Origin: Nematopogon swammerdamellus
Lineage: Eukaryota > Arthropoda > Insecta > Lepidoptera > Adelidae
Direction: 5' to 3'
DNA: 64,000 nt
Assembly (NCBI GenBank): GCA_946902875.1
Contig: OX336340.1
Location: forward strand, 7,337,739 to 7,401,738
Shown: positions 50,824 to 62,900 of the stretch, one piece after another
Layout: each line of letters begins with the position of its first letter
Position numbering within the stretch: the stretch's first letter is position 1
Made by a program: the position numbers and the translations under genes
The notes under the pieces: model-generated
What the model was told of the DNA's origin: nothing
The model's input: only the letters and a program-made list of their open reading frames with translations
The model's database searches: none

Positions 50824-51500
50824 ATTGTTCGCTTGCGGTCGTCGTTCCTAACAAGCTAAGCGGCCGTCGGTCTCGGCCAGTCCCGTGCAACGATCGCACT
50901 TCGCTCACACCGTGGCTGGTTTTCTGCTCACCGCAGAACGAAAACGAACGAAGTGAGCGAAACGTCGGCCGCGTCCGTCTGACACGTCCACAACGTCATG
51001 TCACGTGACCTGTGTGTTGGCGGGTAACCATACATTAGTATACCGTGCATAAAATACATAGTTGCCTCTATGAAAAATTTTATGACCGTAGTATTCTAAT
51101 GAATTTGTTATATTTCATCTTCGTCTTTCTACAGAGATATCACATCATAAATATAAATAAATGCTATCTAACAAGTCTGCCTTAAAATTTGATATTTGAA
51201 GTCGATATTTGAAGTCGATATTATAATCTTGGGTAAGCCGCGTTTAGACTCGGCGAGTGAAAGTTACGAGTAAGAAGATTTGCACGTAAGTACAAAAAAA
51301 GGCAGAACACTCTATAGATGCAACGTGAAATTGCCTTTAGTGCGAATAGAACAATTAATTCCCAATGGGGGCGTACCGCCCCCCAGTGGACTCTGAAGCC
51401 TGAAGCCTCCCATGGGGACGGTAGGGGAAACAGTAGCAAATAAGGTGCGTTGAGGCAGTCAAGACGGGCGGTTAACTAAACATACTATTCAATAAATGTG
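50824..51500. promoter_or_regulatory. Upstream region of Sec61 alpha (divergent with TSR1)
   Basis: The first ~180 bp upstream of the Sec61 alpha ATG is GC-rich (GTCGTCGTTCCTAACAAGC, AAACGTCGGCCGCGTCC), consistent with a 5' UTR and housekeeping promoter. No TATA box is evident. The region beyond 51050 is AT-rich with no gene. A fragment of the 335-bp repeat (TGTGGGGCCGGTACTTAAAA) starts near 51511. Confidence 0.4.
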
Positions 51501-51759
51501 TTATTTATGTGTGGGGCCGGTACTTAAAAAGTCCCACTGCATCTCTCCCCATGCAGTCACATTCTCTTTATACATACCTACATATAATTGTTATTTTTCT
51601 GCTTACGTTTTTCATCGCAAAAACTCTTGTAAGTTATCCGTGTACCTGAACAACGCACACACACACATAATCTCGACAAAATATGCCATTTTCTCGGTTC
51701 AGATTTACTTCGAAAAAGGTGGTGGCTGAGCGCGCGTGTTTGGTACGCACCGCTAAATG

Positions 51760-53640
51760 TTTTTTTGCGTTTCTCGCGATTACGAGAAGAATAACAATAG
51801 ATGAAAACAATTATAACTTACGAGGCTGTATGGTTCATAAACGACCTTTGCCTATTCCGAAAAAGGCCAAATCTAACAAAAAATATATATTATTCCCGGG
51901 CAGCATTGTGTTGCAGTTTCTTAGACATTCAGAAGGCCTTTGATTCAGTGTCGCACGCGCTCTTACTGCGTAAGCTAGAGGAAGCTGGTATTAGAGGAGT
52001 GGCATGTAACTGGTTTGAGGATTATCTTAAGAACAGAACACAAGCTACGAAACATGAAGCATCGATAAGTGACGTATCAGAAGTGACATATGGAGTCCCG
52101 CAGGGCAGTGTACTGGGGCCGGTTCTATTCCAAATGTATGTCAATGACCTCTGTAACCTGGAGCTAACAAATGGAGAAGTGGTAGCGTTCGCTGACGACA
52201 CTGTTCTGATGTTTAGGGGGGACTCTTGGGAGAAAGTGATAAAGTCTGCTGAAACTGGCTTGGCTAGAGCTAAGTGGTGGTATGATCACAACCTCCTGAA
52301 CCTCAATGTCAAGAAGAGTAACTGCATCTACTTCGCCATATCAGCAAGTAGAAAGCCTTCCCATGAACTAGCACTCCGCATGCACAGTTGCCATGACTTT
52401 GAAGTGAACCCAGAATTTGTACCTATGGCAAATTGTGTATGCCCTAAAGTCTTGAGGACAAATGTAGTTAAATATCTTGGCATACACATCGATGAGTGCC
52501 TAAACTGGTCTATGCACATTGAAAAGAGTGCTGGTAGATTGAGAAGGCTTATATACTTCGTTACGGAGGTCAGAAACATTCTGACGACAACACATTTAAA
52601 AATGGTATACTATGCCCTAGCCCATAGCATAATCCAATATGGAATATTGGTATGGGGTGGGTGCAATAAAACAGTTATGGATACACTATTTAAAGCACAA
52701 AAATCTGTGCTAAGGGTAATGTTCAAAAAGAACTACAGGTTCCCCACGCAGCAGCTACTTCAAGAAACTGAATTATTAAACATACGCCAAATCTACATCC
52801 AAACACTTGTCCTTTATCACAAAAAGCATCCACAACATCACATTATAGCGAGTCACCGACACAACACACGAGTCGCTTCTAGCGCTCGCGCCGCTCCGTG
52901 CCGAACGAAATTCGCCCAAAGATTCTTTCATTTCCAAGCCCCCAGAATGTACAATTTAAATTCAAGCTGGCATACACTTACACGTGCACGGCTTAAGCAC
53001 TCGGTCCATCTGTGGCTTTTAGAAAAAGGAGTGCGTTATTGCGAGGATACCTTGGGTGTAATTACATGACCTAAATAATCCTCTTTTTCTCTTAAAGTGA
53101 TTAATTCGTAACAAAATTCTAAAATGAGTGTACTAAGCATCATCATTGTGTATACAGTCTCTTAAACTGAGAAACAGGAAAAAAATCTAGGTATTTTAAC
53201 ATTCATACATATACTCTCTTTTTCTCTAGCTATTTATTTATCTATTTATCTATTCTACATTAAATATAGAAAAATTGTCTGGTGACGGTACTTATTTACT
53301 ATTTATTTATTTATTTACTATTGTATCTATTCATTCAACTATTGTTTACACAAGTATAAAAACACTAACAAAACGTGAAACTCTGAGATGCCAGCTGACT
53401 CAGAAGAGTGTAGCCGGAACACGGGCAGAGGCCTAGTCCGGCAGCTTACAACCAAGCGCAGTTTAATCATCCAATGCAATATTACATTCAGGTTCATTCA
53501 TGGGGATAATATGTAATATGTACCATACGAAAATACTTGTTTGTACCCGTAAACTGTAATTGTCCACGAAATTGTAATGTGTATATTGTCTGTAATAAAA
53601 TTTATCTTATCTTATCTTATCTTATTATATTTTAGTGTTC
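51760..53640 (+). mobile_element. 5'-truncated non-LTR retrotransposon with reverse transcriptase
   Basis: The frame at 51801-53069 (about 420 codons) carries a reverse transcriptase domain. DIQKAFDSVSHALLLRKLEE is motif A with its catalytic aspartate; VPQGSVLGPVLF precedes the catalytic motif C FADD (VAFADDTVLMF). YLGIHIDECLNWSMHIEKS and YYALAHSIIQYGILVWGG follow, as in CR1/Jockey-like LINEs. The endonuclease and 5' half are missing, and the first ~40 codons are not LINE protein. A 3' UTR with a TTATC repeat tail near 53606-53630 ends it. It lies between the Sec61 alpha and TSR1 starts and still has an open, apparently intact reverse transcriptase segment. Confidence 0.88.
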
Positions 53641-53987
53641 TTGCTATTATTCTTTCAAATACATACAACTACCCAGCTATTTATACATAATAAATAATAC
53701 AATAATACCTACATAGAAATATAATTGGAAAAATATAATTACAAAAATACCTATAAAGAAGAAAATTGCGAATTGGCTGTATGGTGAAATGATCTTTGCC
53801 TGCCTATTTATGGTGAAAAAAATAACAACAAACAACAACAGTTGGACAGATAAAAAATTATGTGTCTGTCAGTCAGTTAAAGGAAATGTCAAGTCAAACA
53901 AAAAGAAGCATTGTGTTCACTTGCTTTTATGTTGAATGTTACCCAGTGAGTGAAACCTCTGTTGAATAGATCTACAAAGTCAACGCC

Positions 53988-56900
53988 ATGCAACAGGCGC
54001 ACCGCGCTGGTACGCTCAAGCAGAGCAATAAATCTCACAAGTCCAAACACCGCTCCAAGCGAGGAATTTCCGCAGCTGTCAAGGGTAAGATTATAAGCCC
54101 ATTGCCATTTTTTCTGCTAATTAATCTTCTGCAACCAGAAATTCAAACCAATTTTCATCCCTACAAAATATACGAACTTGGCCTTCATGTAATGACAATA
54201 ATGCTATCTAAAAAGCGAAGTTTCTACGGGCAACCAATCGTGTAAGTAACGCACATCAATATATGAATATCCTTATAACTCGAGAACCACTTCATCGATT
54301 TACATACAGTTTTCACTGTTAAATTCTGTCACTTCTCAAGATGGTTTTAGACTAGATAAATCATAATGCTACGTCATCGGTGACCTGAGCTGTGAGCAAA
54401 AAGTCACGCGAAGCGAAGCCACGGCCAAAAGCTAGTTATATATAAACTTCCACCTGTAGATAACTTGAAAAAATTACTTTAGATGAACACAAGCTATCGT
54501 ATCAAACGTGAATGCAGTAAGCGAATTAACAGCAAAATTAAGAATTCTAAAAAAGTCTGTGTAATTTCCCAGTTTGACCTAACCTAACCCAATGCAATAT
54601 TTAGATTGTAATGTAATGTAAAAATAATGTAATAATAATAACTATTTAATTGTTTATCGCAGGTAAGGTGAACATAAAAGAGTTCACTCGTCGCAACCGA
54701 CATGTTCTGAAGAAGGAGGAGCGTCGCAACCAGTCTCTGCAGCTTCGCCGAACCAAGCGCCACGAAGTAATTGTACAAAGAACATTTTTATAGAGATTAG
54801 AGACAGAGAAGCGTTTCAAATTTGTAACATTTTGTGTGTCTATTGTGGTAAAAATGTGCTAAACATGTTAAATAATGCAGTTTTGAAATTTTACCTTTTT
54901 ACAATCACAATACTACACAATACAAGGGTCTTGAATGTTACGGAATAAAGGATCTGGGACGTGCAGTGGAATTTAGGATGCACAGATATTTCCCTACGAG
55001 CCGAAAAATGGAAAAACCAGATGGTCTTTTGCACGTTCGTAGATCTGGAAAAGGCCTATGGCAAAGTCATGAGAAATGAGTTGTAGGCAGTATTGTCCGA
55101 TTATGGAATGGACAGTCACTTGGTGCAAGCGCTGAAATCTTTCAGAGGTGAATGAGGGTTCCAGGGCTTGCGTCAGGATAAATGGGGCATACACCGACTG
55201 GTTTGACGTCTCTAGAGGGGTCAGACGGGTGTGTGGGGTCACATTGGCTGTTCAATCTATTCATGGACAGCTGCTTGGCTGATCTGAATGAATATGATTG
55301 TGGATTAAGAATGGATGAGTTAGTTGTGAAATGCCTCTTGTACGACGAGGGCATGAGTGATAAACAAGACGAAAGTTATAGTACTGGCGAGGAATGAAAT
55401 AGTGTCCAAATGCAAAATAATGATTGGGGATGAGAGGTTGGAACAAGTTAACAAATTCGTGTATCTGGGGGATATGTTCACGTGGAACGGAAAATGTGAA
55501 TGAGATGTGGAAAAGTGAGTAAAAGCCGCCAATCAAGTGGATGAACACTATTATCGTGGAGTACTGGCCCCCATACTAATGTACGGCAGTGAATGTTGGG
55601 CGTGGCAGAAGCATGAAATCAGGATAAATGCTGTGGGAATGCGCGCGTTGAGGAGTATGTATGTGTACAATGTGTATGTTACAATGAAAGATAGGTTGAG
55701 AAATAGTGTGCGAGAGCGGTGTGGTTTGAAAGAAGGTATAGTAACAACGATTGAGAAAGGATTGCTTTGGTGGTTCAGTCATGTTGGAAGAATGGATGAT
55801 AGGAGACTAATGAAAGAAATTTATGTAGCAAATCGAATGCGAGATAAGTCGGGAAGGGTCGCCCTAGACGCACGTGCCTGGACCAGATCGGGTATGTGCT
55901 TGAAAAGGTCAAGTGCGTAGTACCCGTAACCGACGAACATGTATGAAGGACATTATGAGAGTGGAAGAGGCGACAGAGTCACGTGGGGACACATTGTCTC
56001 TGCCTATCCCACTGGGAAACAGGCGTGACGCTATGTACATATGTATGTATGAACCTTTAGTACCTTCACAGCCAGCTTATGCCTCAATTAAGGCTACCAG
56101 GTGGCCCAGATCTAATTCCACTATGGTTTCTGCTATGAAGCCTCACAGTTATGCATCTTTGTGATATTCTTATGCAATTGTTTCTCTAAGGTTCTGGCAA
56201 GGAAGCGTGCGCTGGGCGGCACGCGGAACCCTCCCTTCCTCGTGTGCGTAGTGGCGCTGCACCAACAGCTCGACGTAAGGTCGGCGCTATCCATCCTCAG
56301 CACGTGCTCGGAGGGAGCGGTTGTGACACAGGCGTCCAATGGAGTTACGCACCTCGCGTATGTTACGCTGTTGTTATTGTTTTTACTTATCTTATATAAC
56401 AGTGGTGTCCATACTTTTTTCTATGAAGATCTACCTACAGAATATTAAAGGGTTTGAGATCGACACTTGTACCAAAACATTTCGTTGTTCAATCATTTCT
56501 AGTCATTATTTTCGAATTCAAAGCTATTATATTTTGTTACTATTGCGGTACTTGTGGGAGACACCACCCGGAAAATGTATCTCACATCAAATATTATGAA
56601 TTCTTTGATGAGTCTACAAGTCACTTTTTGCTCTACATATTTCCAGCGATCGACCTAAAAGTCTCTTGGGATCGACCGGTCGATCGCGATCGACCGTTTG
56701 GGCACCACTGTTATATAAGATAATAAGACCTTTTGCCGTTGGAGCGGCCGATATCGGTCGCTTTATACATTATACCTTTACGAATGGAGCGGCCGATATC
56801 GGCCGCTTTCTTTTTTTTCTTTGTTTTGTTGGGTGGCCCCAACGAAATTATTTTATTCTTTTATCTCACTTAGCCGTGTGTATTTGAAAGTGACGAATTC

Positions 56901-59900
56901 AAATAGTAGAATAAATTTCCCTTTAGGCGACAACCATTCCCCCATAGAGAAATGTCAGATTTACCGCCCTGTCAGTGTCATCAAGACAGCGGTTATAATA
57001 GGAGGGCGTTGTACGTTGCTCTTCTGTTTTCGGGTTTGCTGAGTGTTTTTTTGTGCAGATGAACCCATAAGTGATGTTTTTTCTCTTTTTCATTATATTC
57101 CGGATGTATTGAGTGCATTTGTTTGTGCTGAGTTGATCTGAATTTTTCGTAAAAATACTAAGAAAATGCCTCCTTTTCGGTACCAATTTCGGCTGTTTTT
57201 AGAGGCTTGTTTCTCGATATAAATCCGTTTTCTGGATAAAGTGAGGTGATAGAAGTGTTATTTAGTTCCTGTAGTTGAAATAATATATGCCGTATAGTGT
57301 TTGTATACAGTACATTTACGAGAAATGAGCAATTTTTGTGACCTAGTTTTCTCCATACAAACAATACAAACCATCCAAATTTCCACATACAAATTTTATT
57401 GTGAACGACACGGGGGGCTGCTGATACACAAGAAAGGTATGATTAGGTCCGTTATTTATTAGTGTTTATAATAAAAATACTATATGACCGATTGGCGGTC
57501 TAATAAATTTATAAAAAAAAAAAAAACCTGAGAGAGGTCGCGATTTTCACATTGAACAACTTTACAAAATAATTTTGTCACCTAGAATACGTAATGTAAA
57601 TAAAAAAATGCCATTTATAGCTAGAATATTTATCTGTAAATACAATCCATATGTTAGTTCATGAAGTTTTATGGAAAAATCTTCCAAAATGATTTTTTTT
57701 CGAGAGTAATGCGCCGGCGCCGATCGCGGCGCGCCACCTGGTGTAGCAGAAGGATTGTTTTGGTTAATGCTTCCAGAGCCAAAGGGTTAAAGGATCCAGT
57801 TCATAAAGTAATCACCTTTCCTGTTCACATGCAAATAACATAGAAATATTGTTGTAGCTGCGTTGCAGATTATAAATTTTTTATCATTGTCTTCTTGTCG
57901 GCAGATTACCAAACTTTAAGCAGCGTTTCTCCTTTGTCTGCCCGGAAACAGGCAATGATTTTGCGACGATCGATGCGCTCAAAATAGCCGACACGGTTCT
58001 CCTCGTTACTTCCGCCCTGGATGAAGCCATCGACGAGTGGGGCGAGAGAGCCCTCGCTCTCGCCATGGCCCAAGGCATGCCCACTCCCGTCGTAGCGGCC
58101 ATGGACATCTTGGGAGTCAACCCGAAGAAGAGAAACACAGAAAAACAAAATGTGCGAAAGTCTATTTCAAAATGGTTCCCTGAAGAAAAAGTCTTGCAGC
58201 TCGATAAAGATTCCGATGGTTTGAATATTCTAAGAAGAATAGGAAACCAGAAGAGAAATGTGCTGCATCATAGGGAGAAAAGATCTTATATGCTGTCGGA
58301 GCAAGTAGAATATGTCCCCGATGTGGAAGGGAAGAGTGGTACTTTGAAGGTTACGGGATATCTCCGTGGAATGCCGCTCGACGTCAATGGCTTGGTTCAT
58401 ATCTCCGGTTTGGGTGACTTTCAGATGTCACAGATAGATGGCCTTGATGATCCGCACCCTTTGACTATGGGAAAGTGAGTAATTATTATGTTTTTTAGTG
58501 TTATCAAAATAGCGAGCAATGACGAATGAAAACTCACAAATTGTTTTAATATCTGCTGTTAGTTATAAAATCTGCTGAATTCACAATATCAACCCATTGA
58601 ATCATGTTTTTATTTTATATTATTTACAAGTAGCCTAAAGCTGATGATTTAATAGTTCATAGTTCACAGAATTTTTTTAGTTTTTTTTTCACTCTATTGG
58701 TTTTTAAACTTTTTTCATTGATTCAGGTCCAAACAGTTTTTAAATTGGTTTACATTGGTGTGGGGCCGGTAATTAAAAATAATAGCCCCACTGCATCTAT
58801 CCCCATGCATGTCGTAAAAGGCAACTAAGGGATAAGATGCCGTGCTAAAGGGCGACATGCTCGCCACTTCTCACCTTGGCACGGTACTTCCACCGAGTCA
58901 TGCAGCAGAGCAGGTGGGTCTTCGTGCCTTACTTGCTGCTTGATCGATTGAATCTTGTTCGAATACTTTGCGAAACATGGTGGTCGGTGTTGTGCTGTAA
59001 TTTACCAGAGGTCTTGCAGCACAACACCGATTACTCTGCTTACCCAGATTGTCGGGATTCAGCGTGTGTGATATGTATGTATGTATGTATTTACATTGGT
59101 TGCATTGATGATGAAGATGAATGTGCGTTGTGTCAGTTTTTGGGTGCACTTAATTGTATGGACAATAAAATCTAGTAATTTTTAAATCAAAAGTGTAGAT
59201 GTCAGCCTCGATAGCTCAGTGGTGCAGACAGTCAACTGTCGCTATTGAATGTTAAGCAACGCTGGGTGCGGTCAATACATGGATGGGTGACTGCTGACCG
59301 TTGGAGGCGGACCGAGGTTCGGATTCCTCGTAAAACTGTAGGTCCCTTCCCTCCTAATCTTACTTGGTGGTAGGGTTTAACCCGCCCGGGTTGGTACCAC
59401 CGCACTGAATGAAACGTCCGTCCAAACGGCTATGTAAATAGTTTGTGTTTTCCGACCAGTTCAGTGTAGCCGGCACGATCAAAGGGGGAAGCACCTCAAG
59501 CCATTTGTGCATGTTTACTTGTCCTAGTTCTTTTAATATCGTAACACATTAAAATTGCAGAGAGAACGGTCGAGGTGATGCTATGGAAGCGGAGTTCACC
59601 AAGGCGGCGGTCTTACAAGTGGCCGACCCGAGCAAGCAGACGAGCCTCGTCACCGAGAACACTCCCGATCCCATGGATGCTGAGCAGACCTGGCCGACTG
59701 ACCAGGAGATTGAGGATGCCGCCCAGGAGGTTACTTATCCCACTAACAATACAATATAATATATGCAAACCTTTCAGGTTCACTTCAGAAAGCACGACAT
59801 ATGAAGGGAAGGTGTGGAACTCAGCTTGTGATGGCTTCACCGAACATATCCGGGCCCATCGGCAGTAGAGGAGGGTGTTAATCGAGGTCGGGACTAGCGA

Positions 59901-62900
59901 GTGGCCACTCTAAATTTCCCGCGCATGCTTCACATTTCGGCTCGCATCAAGCCCTCGTCAGCTAGTCTGCGTTGACTAGGATGCGGGGAAACACCACTCC
60001 CGCTCTCGACGTCCCTCTCTCTACCTATCCTAGCGTGACTAACGCCGTAACGACGCTGTAGTCCGACGGCGCCCACGGGCATTCGGATATTTACGGGGGC
60101 TGCGAATACCATGTTGGCCAGCTAGGTGCACCTTCACATTATGTTTGAAGGGCCCCAGACTGTACATTACTGTACGTTTGCAGGAAAAAATAAATTTATT
60201 TCGTTTCCTTAAATAAAATCTACGGCAACAAATTCCCAGGCTTTCTATTGGCAGTGATAGGTTAAGGAGAAAAAGACAGTGGCGATCGAAATACAAAGTG
60301 GATCTTTATAGTCATCGTAAAAATAGACAAAAATATAGTATAGTAAACAGATTGGGACGTGATAAAAATATATGGAAAATAATTAGCTTATTACTTTTAA
60401 TTCATAGAAGTCAATACAAATGTTGCAGAGACAGAAGAAGAAGGTGAAGAAGGTTCCCAAGGGTTGGTCGGATTACCAGGCCGCGTGGATTGTCGACTCG
60501 GATGCGGAAGACTCTGGAGACGCCAGCGAAGATGTGAGTTTACATTATTAACCTTTCGAATGTCGGCGCCGCGCGCGCACTGCCTCCCTAAAATGTCGCG
60601 ACTTTTTCGCGGGAGCGATTCGTTGCGCAAGGAGAAAAAAAAATTTTTTAGGAAAAAATTATATGTGAATGCCTATTGCAAATTTAGCATGGTTGTAATC
60701 CTTACAAAATGTGCTACAAATGAATCTATATTTTTAGTGCTTATTTTGATTCCAAATTGTGAGTTGAACATTGCACGAATATTTCACTTACCAAATATAG
60801 TGAGGTTATGTTTTGTTTCGATTTTACACACTCGCCAATGGATAAAAACTTCCAATAATACCACATTCACTTCATAAATGTTGTATTCTTTCGAATTTAT
60901 ACACAAGATAACAAACTAATGACTAAAAACACCAAAAATCATTTATAATCGGGGCGTGGTCGCGGCGAATTCACGAGCGAACATGTGCGTACGTCGCCAC
61001 TGCTCGAAAACAACTGATTAGATCTCTGCTCTGTGCTCTAGTTTGGCGACAAAATGAATCATTTCGAGAAGAGCATAACTTCACCTTTTTTTAGAAGTAT
61101 AATTGAGCCTTGTCCCCATATTAAAAGAGCGTGTATTGCAATGCCGAAGGTCGCCCGCGTCGCCGGGACATATGCTGTCCCGCCGACACGTCAGAGGTTA
61201 ACCACCAGACAGGTGCAGGACAGGAGAACTTATTTTTGTATATATTTTTATTTATTGTAACCTCGACATATGCACCCATGATATGTCTAACGGCGCCCAT
61301 GGACATTCAGTCGTATTCGGGGGTTGCGAATGCCATGCCGGCCTGCAGGTGCCCATTCAAGCCCCTCTTGAAGGAACCTATGTGTAATATATGCAGCACA
61401 GAAGGTAAACTTATTAGGTACATAATGCAATTTTTTCCAGTCAACCTTGTACAAAACACATTGTTAGTGTCTTTCCTTCAGCAATTGGTGTTCAGCTCTT
61501 TCATTGTTCGCGACATAATAAACTATAGTGCGACAATCAAACTATCAAACTTAATTTACAAAGGAGGAGGAGGAAGAGGAGCAGTTCATGTCGTGCGAGG
61601 AGGAGGACGCCTCCGACGCAGAGAAGAGCGAAGAGAGAGACTTGGAGTCCATCACGGAGTCGGAGGTCGGCGTCACCGACGAGAAGTACGACCAGAGCAT
61701 CGACGCGCTGGAGGAGCACGAGACGCTGGAGATGATGCGGCGCGCGCGCGAGGACAGACAGTTCCCCGACGAGGTGGACACTCCTGCTGATATGCCGGCG
61801 AGGGAGAGGTTTGTCCGCTATCGAGGGCTAGAGTCCTTCAGGTGAGTCGCCGTGCGTTTACCTGCCACTCTGTCTGTGTTTGTGCCTTGCTAATAAATAT
61901 GTAAGTAAAACAATAACTCACGTTATATTCTCCTAAACCACATACTTAGATTAAAAAAATTGCCATGTATGCTTTCCTGTAAATTTCTGAATTCCACGTC
62001 TTCCGGTCTACCCAGTTCTTTACAGTCAGTTCAATAATCTAAATCTAATTATTATAAGATTTAGTTTACTCGACTGACTGAAGAGAACTGAGTAGACCCC
62101 TTATTTTCTTTTTTTTATTTTAATTTTGCCAACGAAACGATCAACTTTTCTGTTCATTTGTTTCTGCCAATAAAAATTATGTAAAACATAATGAAAATGT
62201 ATCAAACATTTTCTAGTGATTGTCTGTATTATTTTTCATTGAATTTCAACTTTTTTTCATTCGTGGATTTTTTTTTTCTGGCTCTTCTGAACAGATGAAC
62301 CCTCCGAGATTCAGAGTGAGGTTGTGGTGAAATGTTTCAGAACGTCAGAGTGGGACGTGAAGGAGAACTTGCCGCCGGACTACGCCAGGATATTCCAGTT
62401 TGAGAACTACGAGCGCACGCGCAGGCGGATATACAAAGAGAGCGAGGACACTCTCACCAATATGGTAACACATATTCCGTACCAAACACGTGCCATATAA
62501 TATAACACTAGTATATTCATCAGTATAACCCAATTTTTATAACTGTGCACTTCAAGCTGTCAAAGTCGTTAGGTTGGCAGTACTGAATTAACCCCCCGCT
62601 TACTTCCTCACCTCTCTGCCGACGCCTATCAGTACACACACACACACACACACACAGCAAGGGCGTGTACTGATAGGTGTCGGCGGAGAGGTGAGGAAGA
62701 AGCGGGGGGTGAATTCAGTCCTGCCAACCGAAGTGCACAGTTATAAAAATTGGGTTATATGTAGATTTTTTGTTCTGACAGTATCATGTTATTATTGTTA
62801 CCTGTCTAATTTTATAAAAAAAATACTTAAATAATAAGCTAATTTGAGTTTAACCCGACTCTAGGTTTAAGAGCAATAGGTCAACAACAAAAAACCAGAG

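Noticed and set aside
61131..61790. 219-codon plus-strand ORF
   Set aside because: It starts in intron 6 and runs out of frame through TSR1 exon 7; the exon's own frame matches TSR1.
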